DNA of 64,000 nt from an uncultured Chthoniobacterales bacterium (GCA_902805675.1 CADCTA010000117.1:1-64000); one strand, 5' to 3'. Shown: positions 1-9,659, counted from the stretch's first letter. Numbers and translations are program-made. The notes: generated by a model not told the origin, from the sequence alone.

Positions 1-2
1 CG

Positions 3-1358
3 CAGCTGACGATGCGTACCTTCCACATCGGTGGAACGGCTTCGCAGACCTTCAAGCAGCCGATCATCAAGGCGAAGAACGACGGAACGATTCAGTTCAA
101 CGAGCTCCGCACTGTCCAGGCACTGGACGGCAGCTGGATCGTGCTGAACAAGAACGGCTCGATCGGGGTGCACAACTCCGAAGGCCGCGAGCTCGAGCGT
201 TACAACGTCGTCATCGGTTCGGTTATCTCGAAGGCCGATGGCGGCCCAGTGAAGAAGGGCGAAACGTTCGTGCAGTGGGATCCGTACAACGTGCCGATTC
301 TCACCGACAAGACCGGTAAGATCGAGTTCCGCGACATGATCGCGGGCGTCACGATCAAGCGCGACGTCGATGAAGCGACGGGCCTGATGGGCACGGTCAT
401 CATCGAGCACAAAGAGGATCTGCATCCGCAGATCGTCGTGGTCGGCGACAAGAAGGAGATCCTCGCGAGCTACTCGATTCCAGCCGGCGCTCACGTCATT
501 GTGGACGAAGGCCAGAAGATCCAGGCCGGTGCATTGCTCGCCAAGACACCGCGTAAGGTTGCGAAGACGAAGGACATCACGGGCGGTCTGCCGCGCGTGG
601 CTGAGCTCTTCGAAGCTCGCCGTCCGAAGGACTCTGCCGAGATCGCGAAGATTGACGGCGTCGTCGACATGGGTGGCACCGTTCGCGGCAAGCGTCGTCT
701 CATTGTCAAAGACACCGAGACCGGCGCCGAGGAAGAACACCTCATCCCGCTGACGAAGCACATCATCGCGTTCAAGGGCGACTTCGTGAAGAAGGGCCAG
801 CAGCTGACCGAAGGTCCAGTTGTCCCGCACGAGATCCTCGAGGTCTGCGGACCGCAGGATCTACAGGAGCACCTCGTCAACGAAGTGCAGGAAGTCTACC
901 GCCTCCAGGGCGTGGAGATTAACGACAAGCACATCGAGATCATTGTGCGGCAGATGCTGCGCAAGGTGAAGATCACCGACCCGGGCGACACCTCGTTGCT
1001 CTGGGGCGACCAGATCGACCGCCTCGATTTCGAGAAGGAAAACGCCACGGTCGTGGAGCAGGGCGGCAAGCCTGCGGAAGCGACCCCCGTGCTGCTCGGT
1101 ATCACCAAGGCTTCGCTCGAGACGGACAGCTTCATCTCGGCGGCATCGTTCCAAGACACAACGCGGGTGCTCACCGAAGCGGCAACGCTCGGCAAGGTCG
1201 ATCGCCTGCGTGGCTTCAAGGAGAACGTCATCATGGGTCACCTGATCCCTGCGGGCACCGGCTTCCCAGCCGTCCGCGAGATCAAGCTCGTCGAGCTGGG
1301 CGAGCAGGTCGGCACGTCGTTGATGGACGAGCCGGACGCGCAGCCAGCGCTTGGGTAA
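3..1358 (+). CDS. rpoC: RNA polymerase beta' subunit, C-terminal part (5' truncated by window)
   Basis: This is the 3' third of the gene for the largest RNA polymerase subunit; the reading frame is open from base 3, so the start lies outside the window. Visible beta' landmarks include [12 protein letters not shown] at the left edge, [31 protein letters not shown], and near the end [19 protein letters not shown] and [10 protein letters not shown], in the order seen in bacterial beta' C-termini. The protein forms part of the catalytic clamp and jaw of the polymerase. A strong hairpin terminator follows, so this is the distal end of the usual rpoB-rpoC unit. Identity is certain. Confidence 0.98.
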   Translation, partial: QLTMRTFHIGGTASQTFKQPIIKAKNDGTIQFNELRTVQALDGSWIVLNKNGSIGVHNSEGRELERYNVVIGSVISKADGGPVKKGETFVQWDPYNVPILTDKTGKIEFRDMIAGVTIKRDVDEATGLMGTVIIEHKEDLHPQIVVVGDKKEILASYSIPAGAHVIVDEGQKIQAGALLAKTPRKVAKTKDITGGLPRVAELFEARRPKDSAEIAKIDGVVDMGGTVRGKRRLIVKDTETGAEEEHLIPLTKHIIAFKGDFVKKGQQLTEGPVVPHEILEVCGPQDLQEHLVNEVQEVYRLQGVEINDKHIEIIVRQMLRKVKITDPGDTSLLWGDQIDRLDFEKENATVVEQGGKPAEATPVLLGITKASLETDSFISAASFQDTTRVLTEAATLGKVDRLRGFKENVIMGHLIPAGTGFPAVREIKLVELGEQVGTSLMDEPDAQPALG

Positions 1359-1379
1359 CAAGAAGCCCAACTAAAATGT

Positions 1380-1421
1380 CGAATGGCGAATTGGCGAAAG
1401 CTGATTCGCCATTCGCGTTTT
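1380..1421 (+). terminator. Rho-independent terminator after rpoC
   Basis: A 12-bp perfect stem (1380-1391 with 1404-1415, arm CGAATGGCGAAT) and a 12-base loop are followed by GCGTTTT. It sits 22 bases after the rpoC stop and ends just before the cobalamin adenosyltransferase gene, which must therefore have its own promoter or depend on readthrough. Confidence 0.85.
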
Positions 1422-1434
1422 AAGGTCAAACCAC

Positions 1435-1980
1435 ATGTCTATCGCAACGAAGACGGGGGACGCCGGTGAGACGTCGCTGATGTATGGGCGACGTGTGCCG
1501 AAAAGCGATCCACGCGTTGATGCATACGGATGCGTCGATGAGCTCAATGCGGCGCTCGGCTTGGTGCGCGTAACGGCAAACGATCCGTTCATCGCTGATC
1601 ACGTGCTCGCGATCCAGAAGGAGCTCATCACCGTAATGGGCGAGCTCGCGACTGCGCCCGAAGACCTGCCGCGCTACACGAAGGACGGCTACGGCCTCAC
1701 CACGGCATCGATGGTGGACGGTCTCACAGCGGTTGTGGACGACCTCGAGAAGAACAAACTCGTGAACTTCAAAGGCTGGGCGATCCCGGGCAGCACCATG
1801 GTCTCGGCAGCGCTGGACATAGCGCGGACAACTTGTCGTCGGGCTGAGCGCCGGGTTGCGGATCTCGGTGCGAGCGGCTCGCAGGTGAACCCTGAGATCC
1901 TGCGTTATCTCAATCGGCTGTCCGATCTCTGCTGGCTCCTCGGCCGATACGTAGAGAAGCTTCAGCAGCCAGAGGCGTAG
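1435..1980 (+). CDS. PduO-type ATP:cob(I)alamin adenosyltransferase
   Basis: The 181-residue product matches the PduO/MMAB family, which transfers the 5'-deoxyadenosyl group of ATP to cob(I)alamin to make coenzyme B12. The N-terminal ATP loop is present (TKTGDAGETSLMYGRRVPK, residues about 5-23), followed by DAYGCVDELNAALG and the C-terminal signature ARTTCRRAERRV. Length is typical of the family. It stands alone between the rpoC terminator and a convergent dehydrogenase; no other cobalamin genes are nearby, so it may serve salvage or a B12-dependent mutase encoded elsewhere. The ATG at 1435 fits the family N-terminus. Confidence 0.93.
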   Translation: MSIATKTGDAGETSLMYGRRVPKSDPRVDAYGCVDELNAALGLVRVTANDPFIADHVLAIQKELITVMGELATAPEDLPRYTKDGYGLTTASMVDGLTAVVDDLEKNKLVNFKGWAIPGSTMVSAALDIARTTCRRAERRVADLGASGSQVNPEILRYLNRLSDLCWLLGRYVEKLQQPEA

Positions 1981-1982
1981 GG

Positions 1983-2960
1983 CTACATCACACGATCGAG
2001 GAGCGGTTCACCCGCGGTGAACCGACTCAAGTTAGCGATGAAGTGAGCTACGAACCTTTCATGCTCGTCGCTGTGACCACCCGCAGTGTGCGGAGTGATG
2101 TAGCAACGCGGAGCGGTCCAAAGCGGATGCTCCGGCGGCAGCGGTTCGGGAACCGTCACGTCGAGGTAGGCCGCTCCGAGCTGATCCTGCTGCAAGGCAG
2201 CGAGTAGCGCCTCCTGATCGACCGTGCTGCCGCGACCGACATTGTAGAAGATCGCGCCCGGCTTCATCGCTGCGAAGCGAGCGGCGTTCATGAAGTGCCT
2301 GGTTGTGTCACCTTCTGGCAGCGTATTCACGACGTGATCTGCCTCAGGCAGCGCCTCCTCGACCTCATCTTCTCGGATCGTACACACCACGTCGGCACCT
2401 GTCGGCCGGCGACGGACGGCGCTGATGGTCATTCGGAACGGCTGCACTAATTCGACCAAGCGTCTGGCGATTGCGCCATAGCCGAGCAGCAGCATGCGCT
2501 GGGCGGTCAACAGGCGCGAGGCGACACGCAGTGGCTCCGTATTCCATGAGCGCTCCGTTAGCTGCATCTGGTATGTCCACATCAGCTGCCGCGCGTGCGC
2601 GAGCATGAACGCGAAGAGATGCTCGGCGCATGGCTCCGCATAGACTTGCGAGCTGTTGGTCAGCATCGCGCCGCGCGCCGCTAGCGCCTTGCGGAACTCT
2701 GGCGTGTCGTAGCGCGCATATCCTGCGCTCGTGAGATGCACCCAGCGCAGCCGTTCCGCTTGCATCACCGTCTGCGGATCTGGCTGGCCGAACGCGGCGT
2801 CAGCTTCGAGCAACGCCGGGTCAGGCGGACCGGCGTCCAAGTTGTACGTCGCGACGGGCGAGAAGACGAGGCGATGCGGCTTGCTTCCTTCGATCAACAG
2901 GTTCCGCGCGGTTTCAGACACCTGCGGATTGCACCAGATCGTGAGCGGTGTTTTAGACAT
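1983..2960 (-). CDS. D-2-hydroxyacid dehydrogenase family protein
   Basis: This 325-residue protein has the D-isomer-specific 2-hydroxyacid dehydrogenase layout. An NAD-binding Rossmann motif (LLGYGAIARRL, about residue 158) lies mid-protein. The family's conserved segments NVGRGSTVDQEALLAAL, YLDVTVPEPLPPEHPLW and the catalytic-histidine region TPHTAGGHSDEHERF follow. The family reduces 2-oxo acids with NAD(P)H; the substrate cannot be told from sequence. The gene converges on the adenosyltransferase with a 2-base gap and diverges from rpsB across about 125 bases. Confidence 0.85.
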   Translation of the reverse strand: MSKTPLTIWCNPQVSETARNLLIEGSKPHRLVFSPVATYNLDAGPPDPALLEADAAFGQPDPQTVMQAERLRWVHLTSAGYARYDTPEFRKALAARGAMLTNSSQVYAEPCAEHLFAFMLAHARQLMWTYQMQLTERSWNTEPLRVASRLLTAQRMLLLGYGAIARRLVELVQPFRMTISAVRRRPTGADVVCTIREDEVEEALPEADHVVNTLPEGDTTRHFMNAARFAAMKPGAIFYNVGRGSTVDQEALLAALQQDQLGAAYLDVTVPEPLPPEHPLWTAPRCYITPHTAGGHSDEHERFVAHFIANLSRFTAGEPLLDRVM

Positions 2961-3085
2961 TGCGGGTTCGGGTCACGACTACGTGTGCCACGGCAATTTC
3001 GCGCCGCAAATAGAGGTTGCCAGTCTCTGGCCGGTGTAGCATCTTCCCGGCTCGCTGCGCCCGGCGCAGTGCCCACGTATTCTGT

Positions 3086-3817
3086 ATGGCGACAATGACT
3101 GAATTAGTACCTGAACTGCTCGAAGCCGGCGTCCATTTTGGACACCAGACGAAGCGGTGGAATCCGAAGATGAAGCCGTTCATCTTCGAGCAGCGCAACC
3201 AGATCTACATCATCAATCTCGATGAGACGGTGAAGCAGCTGCAGCGCGCGACCGATTACCTGCAGGAAGTCACACGGCGCGGGGGCAAGATTCTGTTCGT
3301 CGGCTGCAAGAAGCAGGCGCAGGAAGCTGTGAAGGAAGCCGCGACTGCGTGCGGACAATTTTACGTGAACCAGCGCTGGCTCGGCGGAACGCTGACGAAC
3401 CTCGCCACGATCCGAAAGAGCATCGCCCGTTTGAAGTACATCGAGGACATCGAGAAAGCGCCCGAGTTCAAGAAGATGGGCAAGCAGGAGCTCGCAGCTC
3501 TCGGCCGTGAAGGTGCGAAGCTGCGCCGCAATCTCGATGGCATTCTCGAGATGCAGAAGCTGCCGGACGCCATGGTCGTCATCGACACCACGCGCGAGTT
3601 CAACGCGGTGCTCGAAGCAAAGCGGCTTGGCATTCCGACGGTAGCGATCGTCGATACGAACGCTGATCCGGAGATCATCGACTACCCGATCGCCGGCAAC
3701 GACGACGCGATCCGCGCGATCCGCGTGGTGCTTCAGAAGTTGGTCGACTCCATCGTCTCCGCGACCGGCGAAGCGCGCGTGCGCGAGCAGGTGGAGATGG
3801 CTGGCGTCTCGGCTTAG
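3086..3817 (+). CDS. rpsB: 30S ribosomal protein S2
   Basis: This is ribosomal protein S2 (about 243 residues). The family start [19 protein letters not shown] lies just after the chosen ATG, and further blocks such as [39 protein letters not shown] and [14 protein letters not shown] are typical. The frame is open further upstream (to 3017) but that stretch is not S2-like; ATG at 3086 or 3095 are the credible starts. No Shine-Dalgarno sequence is obvious. It is followed by tsf 92 bases downstream, the widespread rpsB-tsf pairing. Confidence 0.97.
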   Translation: MATMTELVPELLEAGVHFGHQTKRWNPKMKPFIFEQRNQIYIINLDETVKQLQRATDYLQEVTRRGGKILFVGCKKQAQEAVKEAATACGQFYVNQRWLGGTLTNLATIRKSIARLKYIEDIEKAPEFKKMGKQELAALGREGAKLRRNLDGILEMQKLPDAMVVIDTTREFNAVLEAKRLGIPTVAIVDTNADPEIIDYPIAGNDDAIRAIRVVLQKLVDSIVSATGEARVREQVEMAGVSA

Positions 3818-3852
3818 CCGAGCCGAGCCGTAGCGCGTCCGATCAGCAGCGG

Positions 3853-3868
3853 CGACGCAAATGCGTCG
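3853..3868. repeat. 16-bp palindrome between rpsB and tsf
   Basis: CGACGCAAATGCGTCG is two 7-base arms around AA. Two similar palindromes lie just after tsf (4568-4583 and 4599-4614). It has no T-run, so it is not an obvious terminator; it could be an RNA hairpin shaping rpsB-tsf mRNA or a short interspersed repeat. Confidence 0.6.
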
Positions 3869-3909
3869 TTCCGCACTCATTCATTTCAAACCCGAACCCA
3901 CCTATTCCC

Positions 3910-4548
3910 ATGGCCGACATCGATCCCAAACTCGTTAAGCAGCTTCGCGAAAAGACGAACGCTGGCATGATGGACTGCAAGCGCGCGCTGACCGAATCGG
4001 GCGGCGATCTTGAGAAGGCGGAAGCGGCGCTGCGCACCAAGGGCATCGCCAGTGCAGGCAAAAAGGCGAGCCGCGCCACCAAGGAAGGCATTGTCGCTTC
4101 CTACATCCATCTGCAGGGGAAAGTCGGCGTGCTCGTGGAGGTGAACTGCGAGACCGACTTCGTGGCGAAGAACGAGAACTTCCGCGAGTTTGTGAAGGAC
4201 ATCACGCTGCACATCGCGGCGGCGCATCCGCAGGTTGTCACGCGCGAGGAAGTGCCGCAGAAGCTGGTCGAATCAGAGCGCGCGATCTACGAAGGCCAGG
4301 TGCAGGGCAAACCCGCGAACGTGATCGACAAGATCGTGGCCGGTAAGCTCGACAAATTTTACAGCACGGTGTGTCTGATGGAGCAGGGGTTCATCAAGAA
4401 CCCCGATCAGACGATCAAGGAACTCGTCGCGACGAAGATCTCCGAGTTGGGCGAGAACATCGTCATCCGTCGGTTCACCCGCTACTCGGTGGGCGAGGCG
4501 ATTGCCGGCGAAGCTCCTGTGTCGGCTGATGCCGAGCAGGCGGCCTAA
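3910..4548 (+). CDS. tsf: Translation elongation factor Ts (short form)
   Basis: EF-Ts regenerates EF-Tu-GTP by nucleotide exchange. The 212-residue product begins with the UBA-like N-terminal domain (LVKQLREKTNAGMMDCKRAL, residues 8-27). The core motifs GVLVEVNCETDFVAKN and the C-terminal KNPDQTIKELV follow. It is shorter than the about 280-residue E. coli protein, resembling the compact forms of many other phyla, with only one core subdomain clearly visible. ATG at 3910 gives the family N-terminus. It follows rpsB on the same strand and is probably co-transcribed. Confidence 0.96.
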   Translation: MADIDPKLVKQLREKTNAGMMDCKRALTESGGDLEKAEAALRTKGIASAGKKASRATKEGIVASYIHLQGKVGVLVEVNCETDFVAKNENFREFVKDITLHIAAAHPQVVTREEVPQKLVESERAIYEGQVQGKPANVIDKIVAGKLDKFYSTVCLMEQGFIKNPDQTIKELVATKISELGENIVIRRFTRYSVGEAIAGEAPVSADAEQAA

Positions 4549-4567
4549 CGAGTCTCGGAAACCGAAG

Positions 4568-4614
4568 CGACGCACCTGCGTCGGTTGCTGATTACGGCAC
4601 GCGCAAATGCGCGT
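4568..4614. repeat. Pair of short palindromes downstream of tsf
   Basis: CGACGCACCTGCGTCG (4568-4583) and ACGCGCAAATGCGCGT (4599-4614) are both 7+2+7 palindromes, with the same GCA-NN-TGC core as the element between rpsB and tsf. Neither is followed by a T-run. They may be members of a small hairpin-repeat family or mRNA-end structures. Confidence 0.55.
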
Positions 4615-4704
4615 CTCCGAACGTTTTCACTGTGGCGCAATGGCGCGCCGAGCCGATGCGAATTTCTCGCGGGCTTTCACCACAAACTGGAGAACAGATA
4701 GAAA

Positions 4705-5307
4705 ATGGAATCACTAGACGAATTGCTGGCAGAAGAACTGAAGGACATCTACAGCGCGGAGAAGCAGCTGCTGCGCGCGCTGCCGAAGATGGCGAAGAAG
4801 GCTTCTGCACCCGAACTGAAGACCGCTCTGCAGGAGCACACCGAGATGACACAGCGTCAGATCGAGCGGCTCGAAGACGTGTTCGAAGCGCTCGGTAAGC
4901 CGGCGAAGGCAAAGACCTGCAAAGCGATGAAGGGCCTGCTGGAAGAGGCGACCGAAATCATGGAGGAGGATGCGTCTGACGCGGTCCTCGACGCCGGCAT
5001 CATCGCTGCCGCGCAGAAGGTTGAGCACTACGAGATCGCCAGCTACGGCACCGTCCGCACGTGGGCGCGTCTTTGTGGTCAGGAAGAAGCAGCGAACCTG
5101 CTCCAGGAGACGCTCGACGAGGAGAGCCAGACTGATGAGCGGCTGACTGAGCTCGCCGAGAGCATCGTGAATCCTCGTGCCGAAGAAGGCGGAGACGTTG
5201 AGGAAAGCTCCGCCGGCGGCTCGAAGAAGAGCGGCAGCAAGAAATCGAGCGGTGCAAAAAAGAGCAGCTCGAGCAAGAAGACTGGCGGCAGCAAGTCGCG
5301 CCGGTAG
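4705..5307 (+). CDS. DUF892 (YciE/YciF-type) ferritin-like protein with Lys/Ser tail
   Basis: Residues 1-155 form the DUF892 four-helix ferritin-like domain (start [20 protein letters not shown], later [20 protein letters not shown] and [14 protein letters not shown]). Its Glu and His residues are the expected metal ligands. Homologues are stress-linked proteins of uncertain chemistry. Residues about 168-200 are a low-complexity tail of Ser, Lys and Gly ([20 protein letters not shown]), resembling DNA-binding histone-like tails. GGAG lies 13 bases before the ATG. A terminator follows, separating it from the DNA ligase. DNA binding by the tail is my inference. Confidence 0.85.
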   Translation: MESLDELLAEELKDIYSAEKQLLRALPKMAKKASAPELKTALQEHTEMTQRQIERLEDVFEALGKPAKAKTCKAMKGLLEEATEIMEEDASDAVLDAGIIAAAQKVEHYEIASYGTVRTWARLCGQEEAANLLQETLDEESQTDERLTELAESIVNPRAEEGGDVEESSAGGSKKSGSKKSSGAKKSSSSKKTGGSKSRR

Positions 5308-5330
5308 TCTCGCAAAATAGAATTACACGA

Positions 5331-5371
5331 ACGCCACCGCAGTCCGCGCGACTGCGGTGGCGTTTTCGTTT
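5331..5371 (+). terminator. Rho-independent terminator
   Basis: A perfect 14-bp stem (5331-5344 with 5350-5363, arm ACGCCACCGCAGTC) and the loop CGCGC are followed by TTTCGTTT. It ends the DUF892 transcript. Confidence 0.92.
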
Positions 5372-5411
5372 GTAGTAGTGGAGGTGCGGTCGTGATAGAC
5401 CGGGTCAAGCG

Positions 5412-7103
5412 ATGGGCCTGAAGGAATACAAACGTAAGCGCAATTTCGGCGTGACCGCGGAACCCGCTGGCGGCAAGCCTTTGCCGAAGGCCGTGAAAGG
5501 TGCGTCGCGCTTCGTCATTCAAAAGCACGATGCGACGCGGCTGCACTACGACTTTCGGTTGGAAATGGAAGGCGTCCTGAAGTCGTGGGCTGTGCCCAAA
5601 GGGTTGCCTTGGGGAAAAGGCGAGAAGCATCTTGCGGTCGAAGTCGAAGATCACCCGGTCGAGTACGAGACCTTCGAAGGCGTCATCCCGAAGGGGCAAT
5701 ACGGGGGCGGCACGGTGATGGTGTGGGATCGCGGGACGTACTACGTCTACGGCGAGGATCCGCTGCAGGCGCTGAAGGACGGCCGAATGCACATCGTTCT
5801 CCACGGGGAGAAGGCGCATGGCGAATGGGCATTGATTCGCACGCGCATGGACGCGGACAAGCCGCAGTGGCTGTTGCTTAAAGCGACGGAGAGCCTGCCG
5901 CCGATTTCGAAGAAGCTCGACGATCAGTCGGTGAAAACCGGCCGCACGATGCAGCAGATCGCGGATGAGCGGGATGCGGAGTGGCAGTCGAACCGCGGTG
6001 AGGCTGCGGAAGAGCGGGAGCGGCGATCAGCGGCAAAGGACAAGAAGAAGACGCCTGCAAAATCGCCGTCGCGGCGCACCAAATCTGCCGCAGTGAAGAG
6101 TGATCTTGCTGCTGAGTTGAAGGAGCTGCCAGCCGGCAAGCCGCGCTTTGTAGTTCCGATGAAGCCGAAGCTGCTCGAAGAAGCACCGACGGCTGGTGAT
6201 TGGGTTTACGAGCTGAAGTTCGATGGCTTTCGCATCGTTGCGGTAAAGAATGGCGACAAGGTGAACCTCGTTTCGCGCAACGGGAATGAACTCGCGGCGC
6301 GGTTTCCCGAGACCGCCGATGCTGTCCGCGCGTTGCCGGTGAACGACTGCGTGATCGACGGCGAAGTGGTCGCGCTGGATGAGCAGGGCCGCTCGTCATT
6401 TCAGCTCCTGCAAGGCGTTGAGATGGAAAGCCGCCGATCGCCGACCTACTACTACGTTTTCGATCTCCTGCAGGCGGAAGGAAGATCGCTTACAGGTCAG
6501 CCGCTCGAGTTCCGGAAGGAAATGCTCCAGCGCCTGTGCGGCGATGCCGGCGAGGCGATCCGCTACTCCGGCGATGTCGGCAGCGACGCGGAGCCGTTGC
6601 TGAAGCAAGTGCAGCAACTCGGGCTCGAGGGTTTGATCGGCAAGCAGCGCGGCTCGGTCTACGAAGAGGACCGGCGCAGCGGCCTGTGGATCAAATTGAA
6701 GGTGCTGAATCAGCAGGAGTTCGTGATCGGCGGATACACGCCGCCGGGCGGATCTCGGAAGCACTTCGGCGCGCTGCTCGTCGGCTACTACGAAGGGAAG
6801 AAGCTGTTGTTCGCCGGCAAAGTGGGGACCGGCTTCAACGCGAAGTTGCTGGCTGCGCTGCACAAGCAATTCAAAGCGGAAGAGCGTGCGGATTGTCCGT
6901 TTGCGGATCTGCCATCGAAGCAAGGCGGCCAGTGGGTGCAAGGCATTACGCCTGCGATGATGCGCAGGTGCACGTGGGTGAATCCTGTGTTCGTCTGCCA
7001 GCTGAAGTTCGCCGAGTGGACGCGCGACGCGAAGCTGCGGCAGCCGGTGTTCCTCGGAATGCGGGAAGACAAGGACGCGCGCCAGGTCACACGGTCGGCG
7101 TGA
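5412..7103 (+). CDS. ligD: ATP-dependent DNA ligase D, phosphoesterase-ligase form without polymerase domain
   Basis: LigD seals double-strand breaks in bacterial end joining. Residues 1 to about 165 are the 3'-phosphoesterase domain (HDATRLHYDFRLE, GVLKSWAVPKGLPWG, GVIPKGQYGGGTVMVWDRG). About 180-240 is a Lys-rich linker. From about 250 comes the ligase: motif I YELKFDGFR with the adenylated lysine at about residue 269, then VIDGEVVALD, EGLIGKQRGS and WIKLKV, and a C-terminal OB fold. The primase/polymerase domain of full-length LigD (over 800 residues) is absent. No Ku gene lies in the window. It converges on the amidohydrolase with stops 2 bases apart. Confidence 0.93.
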   Translation: MGLKEYKRKRNFGVTAEPAGGKPLPKAVKGASRFVIQKHDATRLHYDFRLEMEGVLKSWAVPKGLPWGKGEKHLAVEVEDHPVEYETFEGVIPKGQYGGGTVMVWDRGTYYVYGEDPLQALKDGRMHIVLHGEKAHGEWALIRTRMDADKPQWLLLKATESLPPISKKLDDQSVKTGRTMQQIADERDAEWQSNRGEAAEERERRSAAKDKKKTPAKSPSRRTKSAAVKSDLAAELKELPAGKPRFVVPMKPKLLEEAPTAGDWVYELKFDGFRIVAVKNGDKVNLVSRNGNELAARFPETADAVRALPVNDCVIDGEVVALDEQGRSSFQLLQGVEMESRRSPTYYYVFDLLQAEGRSLTGQPLEFRKEMLQRLCGDAGEAIRYSGDVGSDAEPLLKQVQQLGLEGLIGKQRGSVYEEDRRSGLWIKLKVLNQQEFVIGGYTPPGGSRKHFGALLVGYYEGKKLLFAGKVGTGFNAKLLAALHKQFKAEERADCPFADLPSKQGGQWVQGITPAMMRRCTWVNPVFVCQLKFAEWTRDAKLRQPVFLGMREDKDARQVTRSA

Positions 7104-7105
7104 GG

Positions 7106-8443
7106 CTACTTCACACGCTTGCCGTGTTTCACAATGACATCGACGCGCTGCAGCACGTCGATGTGGCGCAGCACGTCGCCTTTGACTGCGATAATGTCGG
7201 CGAACTTGCCCGCGCTGACTGAGCCGTAATCCTTGTCGACCTTCATCTGCACGGCCGGCCAGTAGGTGGCCGCGCGCAAAGCAGTCATCGGATCGACGCC
7301 GAGGTGATTGACCCATGCCTCGAGCTCGTGCCAGGTCGAGTTGCTGTGGAACTTCATCGGGATCCCGCTGTCGGTGCCGATGAGCAGGACGACGCCGGCG
7401 TCCTGTAGCTGCTTGAACTTTGTCTTCACCGTCTTCGCGCGGAGCGGCGTGATCTGGTAGTAGGCAAGCTGGCCGGGTTGCGCGAGGGAGCGCTTGATGT
7501 CCGCGACGATGTCTGCTGGGACGCCGACCTGCCACGCGGGATCGTCGAGCTGCTCGGGATTTTGGATCAGGTGCTCGTAGTTGATGAAGCCCTCGATCGT
7601 CGGGCACCAGAAGAGCGGGCCGAGGCTCATCTTCGCGGTGCGTTCGGCGAGCGCCTTCAGGACGTCGTCGGGGTAACCAGGCGACGTCGCCAGGCCGGTG
7701 TGCTCGAAGCAATCGGCGCCTGCGGCGAGGCCGCGCCGAATCTCTTCCGGGCGGTGCCCGTGCGCCACGACGGGAAGCTTCCGCGCGTGCGCTTCGTCGA
7801 CGATCGCTTTGACTTCGTCCGGCGTCATCTGGTCTTGGTCGATCAGCTTGATGATGTTCACGCCGGCGTCTGCCAGCTGTTTCACCTTCGCTTTTGCGTC
7901 AGCCACGCCTTTGATGCCCCAGCGGAATTGCTCGGTGCCGGGATAGGGCTCGTGCTGGAGGAACGGCCCCGAGACGTAAAGCGTTGGGCCGGGAATGTCA
8001 CCGCGTTTGATGCGCTCGCGGACTTCGATGCTCTCCTTGAGCGGCGCACCGAGGTCACGAGCGCTCGTCACGCCGGCCATCAAGAGCTGCTGCGCGGCGG
8101 CTGGCATGATCTCGCTGCCGAAGCGCGTCGGGTATGTCTTGTCCCAGTGCTCGTAGTTGCTGTGGCCGAGCAGCATCGTGTGGACGTGGCAATCCCACAG
8201 CCCGGGCAGCACCGACATGCCTTCGGTGGAGATCACCTCTGCGTCGGGCGGCACTGCCAAAGAGCCGACGCTGCCGACGGCGGTGATTCGCTCGCCTTCG
8301 ATGAGGATGACGCTGTTCGCGAGCGGCGGACCTCCGAAGCCGTCGATAAGGCGGCCGCCGACCAGAGCGACGGTGCGAGCTGGTGAGGGAATTGTGAGCG
8401 CGAGCGACAGGAACGCCGCGAGCGCAAATGGCCGGAGCTTCAT
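7106..8443 (-). CDS. Exported amidohydrolase (imidazolonepropionase-like)
   Basis: This 445-residue protein begins with a Sec signal (MKLRPFALAAFLSLALTIPS) and then the amidohydrolase start ALVGGRLIDGFGGPP. The metal-binding HxH is in GLWDCHVHTML. Later come VVAHGHR, a His in FEHTGLA and the Asp in IGTDSGIPMKFH, as in secreted metal-dependent hydrolases of this superfamily (prolidase/imidazolonepropionase-like). It probably cleaves a cyclic amide or a dipeptide in the periplasm; the substrate is unknown. The gene diverges from purS across 95 bases. Confidence 0.87.
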   Translation of the reverse strand: MKLRPFALAAFLSLALTIPSPARTVALVGGRLIDGFGGPPLANSVILIEGERITAVGSVGSLAVPPDAEVISTEGMSVLPGLWDCHVHTMLLGHSNYEHWDKTYPTRFGSEIMPAAAQQLLMAGVTSARDLGAPLKESIEVRERIKRGDIPGPTLYVSGPFLQHEPYPGTEQFRWGIKGVADAKAKVKQLADAGVNIIKLIDQDQMTPDEVKAIVDEAHARKLPVVAHGHRPEEIRRGLAAGADCFEHTGLATSPGYPDDVLKALAERTAKMSLGPLFWCPTIEGFINYEHLIQNPEQLDDPAWQVGVPADIVADIKRSLAQPGQLAYYQITPLRAKTVKTKFKQLQDAGVVLLIGTDSGIPMKFHSNSTWHELEAWVNHLGVDPMTALRAATYWPAVQMKVDKDYGSVSAGKFADIIAVKGDVLRHIDVLQRVDVIVKHGKRVK

Positions 8444-8538
8444 GGAGGCGATGCTAGAGGCGCTCTGGTTGCGAAGACAAGATGATCGTCGGCTGACATT
8501 CAGCTTGTTGGCGAAGTCCGCGCACCGATATTGGCGCG

Positions 8539-8790
8539 ATGAAAATGAAGGTCATCGTGACGCCGAAAGCAGCGGTGCTGGACCCGCAAGGCGCTGCCGT
8601 GCTCGAAGCGATGCAACACCTCGGGATGCCCGGTGTTCGCAGCGTGCGGATCGGGCGTTATCTGGAGATCGACGTCGACGGCAATGAGGCTGAAGTCGAG
8701 CCGCGACTGCATGAGCTTTGCCGCGATCTGCTGTCGAATCCGGTGATCGAGGATTACGAGCTCGCCAAAGCGGAGGAGGGGAAGAAGTGA
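8539..8790 (+). CDS. purS: Phosphoribosylformylglycinamidine synthase subunit PurS
   Basis: This 83-residue protein has the PurS fold signature (KVIVTPKAAVLDPQGAAV, then GVRSVRIGRYLEID). PurS bridges PurQ and PurL in the three-subunit FGAM synthase that performs step 4 of purine synthesis. Its TGA overlaps the GTG start of purQ (GTGA), which indicates translational coupling. The large subunit PurL is not in the window. Confidence 0.93.
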   Translation: MKMKVIVTPKAAVLDPQGAAVLEAMQHLGMPGVRSVRIGRYLEIDVDGNEAEVEPRLHELCRDLLSNPVIEDYELAKAEEGKK

Positions 8791-9497
8791 AGTTCGGCGT
8801 CGTTCAGTTCCCCGGCTCGAACTGCGACCAGGATTGCGTCGGCGCGATCAACAGCCTCGAAGGTGCGACAGCGGAGTTTGTCTGGCACAAAGAGACGAGC
8901 CTGGACGCATACGACGCGATCGTGCTTCCTGGCGGTTTTTCCTACGGCGATTACCTGCGCTGCGGCGCGATCGCGCAGTTCTCGCCGATCATGCAAGCGG
9001 TCATCAAAGATGCGGCGGCGGGGAAGCTCGTCATCGGCATCTGCAACGGATTTCAGATTCTCTGCGAGGCCGGCATGCTGCCGGGCGCGCTGGTTCGCAA
9101 TCGCTCGTTGCGCTTCGTGTGCGACATGGCGACGACGCGAGTGGAAGTGCCGCATTCGCCATTCACGATCGGCTGTCCTGAAGGAACGCTCCTGCGGCTC
9201 CCCGTCGCGCATGGAGAAGGGTGCTTCTACGCGGATGAGGAGACGCTGCGTGAGTTGAAGCAGAACCGCCAGGTGGTGTTGAGGTACGTTGATTCGAACG
9301 GAAACGCTGTGCCCGAAGCGAACCCGAACGGCTCCGTTGAGAACATTGCCGGCATCTGCAATGCGCAGCGGAACGTCTTCGGTTTGATGCCGCACCCTGA
9401 TCGTGCCTGCGACCCGCGACTCGGGAGCGGCGACGGCGTGAAGATCTTCCGCTCGATGATGGAAGCAGTCGCGCATGAAGGCGCGCAGGCGGCGTAG
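8787..9497 (+). CDS. purQ: Phosphoribosylformylglycinamidine synthase glutaminase subunit PurQ
   Basis: PurQ supplies ammonia from glutamine to PurL. The 236-residue product starts [17 protein letters not shown] from a GTG that overlaps the purS stop. The class I glutaminase nucleophile is the Cys in [15 protein letters not shown], and the catalytic His/Glu region is [30 protein letters not shown] is also a PurQ hallmark. The frame is open back to 8718 but that part lies inside purS and is not PurQ-like. Confidence 0.95.
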   Translation: MKFGVVQFPGSNCDQDCVGAINSLEGATAEFVWHKETSLDAYDAIVLPGGFSYGDYLRCGAIAQFSPIMQAVIKDAAAGKLVIGICNGFQILCEAGMLPGALVRNRSLRFVCDMATTRVEVPHSPFTIGCPEGTLLRLPVAHGEGCFYADEETLRELKQNRQVVLRYVDSNGNAVPEANPNGSVENIAGICNAQRNVFGLMPHPDRACDPRLGSGDGVKIFRSMMEAVAHEGAQAA

Positions 9498-9659
9498 CGC
9501 CACCTCGGGCTAGCGAAACTTGGAGGCGGCGCGCCTTCTGCCGCTCCCGCGTGCCTCCCGGCTAATGCGCCAGCGGTTTGTTGCAGCGCAACGCCCGATC
9601 ATCCCCGGAGTGATCCAAGATGACGGTGTTAACCGGCCGAATCTGCGAATGCCTGTTGA

